Below are positions 5,182 through 8,583 of a DNA stretch of 8,583 nt, one piece after another. Position numbers and translations under genes: made by a program. The notes under the pieces are model-generated. The model was not told the origin of the DNA, did not search any database, and saw nothing but the letters and a program-made list of their open reading frames with translations. Each line of letters starts with the position of its first letter. Position 1 is the first letter of the stretch. Source of the DNA: an uncultured Lachnospiraceae bacterium (lineage in GTDB: Bacteria; Bacillota; Clostridia; Lachnospirales; Lachnospiraceae); assembly GCA_910585545.1 (NCBI GenBank), contig CAJUFN010000037.1, forward strand, positions 1 through 8,583, read 5' to 3'.

Positions 5182-8100
5182 TCAGCTCCTTTCTAAGTCC
5201 TGCTTTTTCGTTTTTTCCGCTGCCTTTTTGGGGGCAGATTTCAAGGCTTCCTTGTCCTGTGCAAGCTGCGCCCGGATAGAGGGCTTTTTTTCTGTCTTGG
5301 CGGCTGTGCGGGCTTCTTTTTGTATCTCAACGGGGCTTTTCCCGGATAGGGGGCGTATGCAGGATAAGCGGTCAGCAGCATAGATAGCGTTGTCGTTAAG
5401 CTGCCTTTGCCACGCCCCGGCTTTGGGAGACCAACGGAAGCCGTTTTCCTTTAAGGTTTCACGGGTCTTTTCGTCTGGCTTTTCCTCAAAGAAGATTTGC
5501 AGGCGGTTGTCCTCCTTGTTGGTTTCCACCTTGCCGCCGTCAAATTCCCACCCGGCGTAGGCGGTTTCCTGCTTCTTTGTCAGCTCCGCAATACGCCCCT
5601 TTATGCGGCGTATCTCTGCGTTGTTGTTGGATAAAGCCCATGAGGGGTAGGGCTTATCCTCTATGTGCCACTGTGACGACATTTCCGCTTTCATCTTTTC
5701 AATGCTTTCAGCGGAAAGGTTGGGGCAGCCGTCAAGGGTCTTGTGTTTTCGGTAGTAGGCGTTGACCGCTTTCATGGTGTCCTGTGACGCTTGCAGCTTT
5801 TCCAGTTTGGCTTCTAACTTCTGTACTGCCTGCGGGTCGTCTGCGCTGATACCGCCCATGCCCGTACTGCGTATCTTGTCAAGCAAGCCCTGTATGTCGT
5901 TCCATTCCTCCATGTTCCTGTCACGGGCGGCGTTCTGCTTCTCTTTCTTGCGTACCGGGAAATTAGAGCCGCCTGTAATGAGGATAGAGGGTACACGGGC
6001 TTCAATGGAAAAACTGCTGTTCATGTTCTCCGCAAGTTTCCGGGCGTAGGTGTCAACAAGGCTGTCAATCTTTTCATGGTACATGGGGTCTACCCGCTTT
6101 TTCTGGCGTTCCCCAATCTCCACGGCTTTGTCTACCATTTGTCTGTATTCTGCGGTTGCGCTGCCGGGCTTGTAATCGTAGTAGCTGTTTACATCATTGG
6201 CACGGCGGGCAGCTCCCTCATTGATTGTGTAATAAGGGGTTTTGGTTTCCGGGGCTGCCTGCTCCGGCGTGTCGCCATGCAGGGAAAAGGGCTTGCCGTC
6301 AAAATAAAATTCCTTTTCCGGGGTCAAGCCTGCCTGCGTTAAAAAGTCCGTAATGCGTGAAAATTCTTCGTAGTCCTCTCTGGTGTAAATTCCCCGGTTC
6401 AGTGCTTCGTCCTGCGGGTAAATGCAGCCCTCGCTTGAAAGGAATGTAAAGGCGGCTTGGCAGCCGGAAACGTAGAGCAGGGAATTGTCCGTGTTGTCAT
6501 AGTGTCCCTTATTGTCGTAGTTCTCGCTTTTCCCGATATAGATTTTGTCGTCCATAGTAAAAAGGGCAACCATGCCGTCATAGCGGCTTTTCGCTGCGGC
6601 TGTGATACGGGCGGTGTCCGGCTCGGCGGCTTCCCGGTCTTTCTGTATTGCGTCCGCAAGGTCGGCAAGTGAGATCTGCTCCCCGGCGGCTGCCTGCGCT
6701 TCCAGTGCGTCCGTGTTTGGGGTGTTGTTGATAACGCCGTCAATCATGTTTGCGTTTTGTTCCGTGGAAAGTTCGGCGGCTTTTAAGGGGTTCTCTAACA
6801 GGAAATCTTCTGATATATCCACAAAACCGATACTGTCCGTATAGTGTGCTGTGTCCGTGCCGTTCTGATGAAGCACTACCACGTCAGAAACAGAGAGGGA
6901 ATGTCCCTTGAAATCTTCCGGGCGGTCAAAATTGAACTTCTCAAAAATGCGCTCTAAGCCCATGCCCGGCGTGAGTGGTGCGGTATAGATTTTTTCATAG
7001 TTGGCAGGGTCAACGGCAAGCCCGTTTTCCTGCAATCGCTCTAAAGAACGGAAATGATAATCTACGGGTACATCATCTTTTAACTGGTAAATGGTAAAGG
7101 TGTTTTCGTCCTGCTCCTTTGCGCCGTATTCGTGCAGCATTTCCTTTGTGGCTTCGTTCCCGGCTAATTCCTGTTTCATGGCACGGTATTCCGTGAGGGC
7201 GTTCCAGTCCTCCTTGTGTACGCCGAAAATGCCGCCTTTTTCCGCATGGGCTTTTATATCTCCTGTATTCTCTGGTATGCTTTCGCTCCCGTCCTCATGG
7301 AGTAAGAAAATCTGCATATCCTCTTTTTCGTAAAGGTGCAGGGCGGCTTCTTCCTTTAGGGGCAGCATACCGTCCCATGAGTAGCCGTATGCCTGCATAT
7401 CGGGGACAGTGATAGAGGGGTCGGGCAGTTCTACGGCGTATGGCTCGTAACCATTGGCGGCATATTCCTCAACGGTCATTCCTGCGGCGGCTGCTTCCTG
7501 TGCGATTTCCTCCTTGACGTGTTCCTTGTAGGCTTCAAGCTCCGTGTCAAAGTCTTTAAGCTGCGGGGCGGGTGGCAGCTCATAATTTCCGCTGTTTACC
7601 ATTGTCCGGCACTTGGAAACATATTCTTTCATGGCGGTGTGGTAGGCGGTTTCGGTGCTAGTCATGCTCCCGTTTTCTTCCAGTGCTTTTGCTGCGATAT
7701 TCTCCATTTTGGAAAGGTTGTCATGCAGTTTCAGAAAAGGGACAAACTCATGTAAAATCATTTCCCGCTGTGCCTTGTCCGCTTCCAGTGCTTCCTTTCC
7801 CTCATTGTGTAAAATATAATTTTCCCATTCGCTGTTATTCTCATAGTAGGCGTGGTAATCTTCGATATGCTCTATGAGTGTGCCGTCCCCGTCCCCTAAG
7901 TCCTGCCGCCCTATGTAATTGTCGGGCTGTCCGTCCATTACAAAGTCAATGCGGAACTTGGTTTTATAATAGCCGTCCTCTTTTGTAACCGCTGCGTCAA
8001 GGCTTGCGATAGCGGCGTTAGCTTCGGAAAGGCTCATTGTTTCGCCGTCATGGAAGCGGCTGTGTTCGCTCCAAATAATAGTGACAATCGGCTCGCCGTT

Positions 8101-8547
8101 GGGGTCGGGGGTTGGGAAATTATCTTCTTCCGATTGCTCCGGCTGCATGGTTTCTTTTGCGGGTTCTTCCGTGGTGGCTTTTTCCTCCTGCGGCGTGTCT
8201 GCTGTGGGTTCGGCTGCGTCTGAAATTTCCTCCTGTGGGGCTGCCTGCTCCGGCTGTTTTTCTTTCGGCGTGGGTTCATTCTCCGGCGTTTCCTGCGCCT
8301 GTGCCTGCTCCTTATCCTTTGTCAGCTCCGCAAAATTTTTATCTATATCCTTTATCAGTTCGGAAGCAGTATTGCGGATTGTTTCAAGGGACGCTTTCAG
8401 TTCGGCAAGCTCCCGCCCGCTGCTCCATTGTGCCACATAGGAAAAAGAGTAGTCGGAAGTGTCAAGCCCGTAGTGTTGGCACACGGCGTAGGCTATGCTT
8501 TCCGCCTCAAATGGATACATCAACATTTGAGGCCTTATACTCAGCAT
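5182..8547 (-). CDS. Large polyvalent ICE protein (LPD25/YodL/DUF4316-like), 5' end apparently lost
   Basis: The open frame gives 1121 aa. In order: residues 14-75 resemble the end of the ArdC/zincin-type peptidase region of such proteins (EAESIAYAVCQHYGLDTSDY, then WSSG and a helix); 80-150 is an acidic P/E/Q-rich linker; about 152-245 is LPD25-like (VTIIWSEHSRFHDGETMSLSEANA); about 483-580 is YodL-like (FTIYQLKDDVPVDYHFRSLE to YTDSIGFVDI); about 584-640 is DUF4316-like; 645-755 is unassigned; 770-1060 is helical and recurrent in phages and ICEs, ending with GFRWSPKAGAWQRQL (1036-1050); 1086-1121 is a basic tail shared with the next gene. Such proteins are thought to be delivered or expressed early in conjugation and some parts are linked to antirestriction; function here is inferred. 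The first 13 residues look foreign, no good ribosome binding site precedes the ATG, in-frame TAA codons lie just upstream (8557-8559), and no HExxH is present. I read it as a 5'-truncated gene; it may still be translated from an internal site. Confidence 0.8.
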   Translation of the reverse strand: MLSIRPQMLMYPFEAESIAYAVCQHYGLDTSDYSFSYVAQWSSGRELAELKASLETIRNTASELIKDIDKNFAELTKDKEQAQAQETPENEPTPKEKQPEQAAPQEEISDAAEPTADTPQEEKATTEEPAKETMQPEQSEEDNFPTPDPNGEPIVTIIWSEHSRFHDGETMSLSEANAAIASLDAAVTKEDGYYKTKFRIDFVMDGQPDNYIGRQDLGDGDGTLIEHIEDYHAYYENNSEWENYILHNEGKEALEADKAQREMILHEFVPFLKLHDNLSKMENIAAKALEENGSMTSTETAYHTAMKEYVSKCRTMVNSGNYELPPAPQLKDFDTELEAYKEHVKEEIAQEAAAAGMTVEEYAANGYEPYAVELPDPSITVPDMQAYGYSWDGMLPLKEEAALHLYEKEDMQIFLLHEDGSESIPENTGDIKAHAEKGGIFGVHKEDWNALTEYRAMKQELAGNEATKEMLHEYGAKEQDENTFTIYQLKDDVPVDYHFRSLERLQENGLAVDPANYEKIYTAPLTPGMGLERIFEKFNFDRPEDFKGHSLSVSDVVVLHQNGTDTAHYTDSIGFVDISEDFLLENPLKAAELSTEQNANMIDGVINNTPNTDALEAQAAAGEQISLADLADAIQKDREAAEPDTARITAAAKSRYDGMVALFTMDDKIYIGKSENYDNKGHYDNTDNSLLYVSGCQAAFTFLSSEGCIYPQDEALNRGIYTREDYEEFSRITDFLTQAGLTPEKEFYFDGKPFSLHGDTPEQAAPETKTPYYTINEGAARRANDVNSYYDYKPGSATAEYRQMVDKAVEIGERQKKRVDPMYHEKIDSLVDTYARKLAENMNSSFSIEARVPSILITGGSNFPVRKKEKQNAARDRNMEEWNDIQGLLDKIRSTGMGGISADDPQAVQKLEAKLEKLQASQDTMKAVNAYYRKHKTLDGCPNLSAESIEKMKAEMSSQWHIEDKPYPSWALSNNNAEIRRIKGRIAELTKKQETAYAGWEFDGGKVETNKEDNRLQIFFEEKPDEKTRETLKENGFRWSPKAGAWQRQLNDNAIYAADRLSCIRPLSGKSPVEIQKEARTAAKTEKKPSIRAQLAQDKEALKSAPKKAAEKTKKQDLERS
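5185..5292 (-). repeat. Tail-coding repeat, copy in the large polyvalent gene
   Basis: This stretch encodes residues 1086-1121 (EKKPSIRAQLAQDKEALK, then SAPKK, a K-rich part and DLERS). It pairs with 4476-4583, about 710 bp away in the same orientation, at the same position (extreme C-terminus) of the neighbouring gene. Confidence 0.8.
5186..5192 (-). promoter_or_regulatory. Ribosome binding site of the 234-aa gene, inside the upstream coding end
   Basis: AAAGGAG on the - strand overlaps the last codons of the large gene and lies 8 nt before the ATG at 5175-5177. The upstream stop codon (5182-5184) falls between the two, so translational coupling is expected. Confidence 0.6.
8504..8533. repeat. 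Inverted repeat at the broken 5' end of the large gene
   Basis: Perfect 10-bp arms (8504-8513 and 8524-8533, GCCTCAAATG/CATTTGAGGC) enclose a 10-nt loop. The left arm runs into the conserved EAES codons of the large gene, while the right arm lies in the part that looks foreign. It could be an element terminus, a recombination site, or chance. Confidence 0.6.
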
Positions 8548-8580
8548 TCCAAAATGTTAATCATTTTAAAGAATGCTGAG
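8540..8580. repeat. Two-tier inverted repeat next to the window edge
   Basis: Outer perfect 10-bp arms (8540-8549 and 8571-8580, CTCAGCATTC/GAATGCTGAG) enclose inner 6-bp arms (8551-8556 and 8562-8567, AAAATG/CATTTT) with a 5-nt loop. No T-run follows on the - strand; the + strand continuation is cut off by the window end. It could be a mobile-element end or the terminator of a gene further right. Confidence 0.65.
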
Positions 8581-8583
8581 AAA

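Noticed and set aside
6399..6743. 114-aa - strand open frame inside the large gene
   Set aside because: It is an alternative frame of the DUF4316-to-central region, rich in Thr, Pro and Arg, with no family resemblance.
8081..8579. Two overlapping + strand open frames (8081-8440 and 8112-8579)
   Set aside because: They lie antisense to the P/E/Q-rich linker and start of the large gene. Their Ser/Cys/Pro-rich composition is typical of antisense shadows, and neither has a domain or a supporting ribosome binding site.
8504..8580. Group II intron 3' end as explanation for the broken gene
   Set aside because: Neither hairpin has the domain V features expected (AGC triad and the conserved GAGC..GUUC-type stem), and no intron-encoded protein is in view.

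Overview
The window looks like an internal segment of a Tn1549/CTn-type integrative conjugative element (ICE) from a Clostridia-like Firmicute, probably gut-associated. This is inferred from family content: a relaxase-like tail, a TTRAP-family small protein, and a very large polyvalent protein with YodL, DUF4316 and LPD25-like regions. Purine-rich Shine-Dalgarno sites (AAGGAG, GGAGG) and strong hairpin-plus-T-run terminators fit a Firmicute.

Layout. (1) Bases 3-125, + strand: the last 40 codons of a probable relaxase. (2) Bases 283-726, - strand: a stand-alone OmpR/PhoB-type winged-helix regulator ending at a strong terminator (232-281). (3) Bases 836-4118: a visibly AT-richer module of two divergent genes, a short UvrA-like ABC ATPase (-) and a HTH_11/WYL-type regulator (+). 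They share a 79-bp intergenic region holding a + strand promoter, a - strand -10 box and a perfect inverted repeat suited to be the operator. (4) Bases 4259-8547, - strand: a GC-richer, tightly packed three-gene operon (large polyvalent protein, then a 234-aa unknown protein, then a TTRAP-family protein). Both junctions are 4 nt, and the operon ends at a terminator (206-217 bases of A-tract side, stem 4218-4247).

How it fits together. Region 4 and the relaxase tail are probably ICE backbone. The first two operon proteins end in almost the same basic 36-residue tail, suggesting a shared partner or a shared targeting signal. The UvrA-like/WYL pair looks like cargo. The UvrA-like protein keeps both ATPase cores but lacks the UvrB-binding domain, as in DrrC/UvrA2-type proteins, so it more likely protects DNA from bound drugs or lesions than feeds classical excision repair. 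The WYL-type regulator probably senses the inducing condition and controls both genes.

The right edge is abnormal. The large protein begins abruptly at what should be the C-terminal part of an ArdC/zincin-type peptidase region. Its reading frame is closed upstream by stops, and two inverted repeats are stacked at that junction. This suggests that an insertion or rearrangement has removed the 5' part of the gene, with the cause outside the window. I found no tRNA, rRNA, CRISPR array, integrase or identifiable IS transposase.
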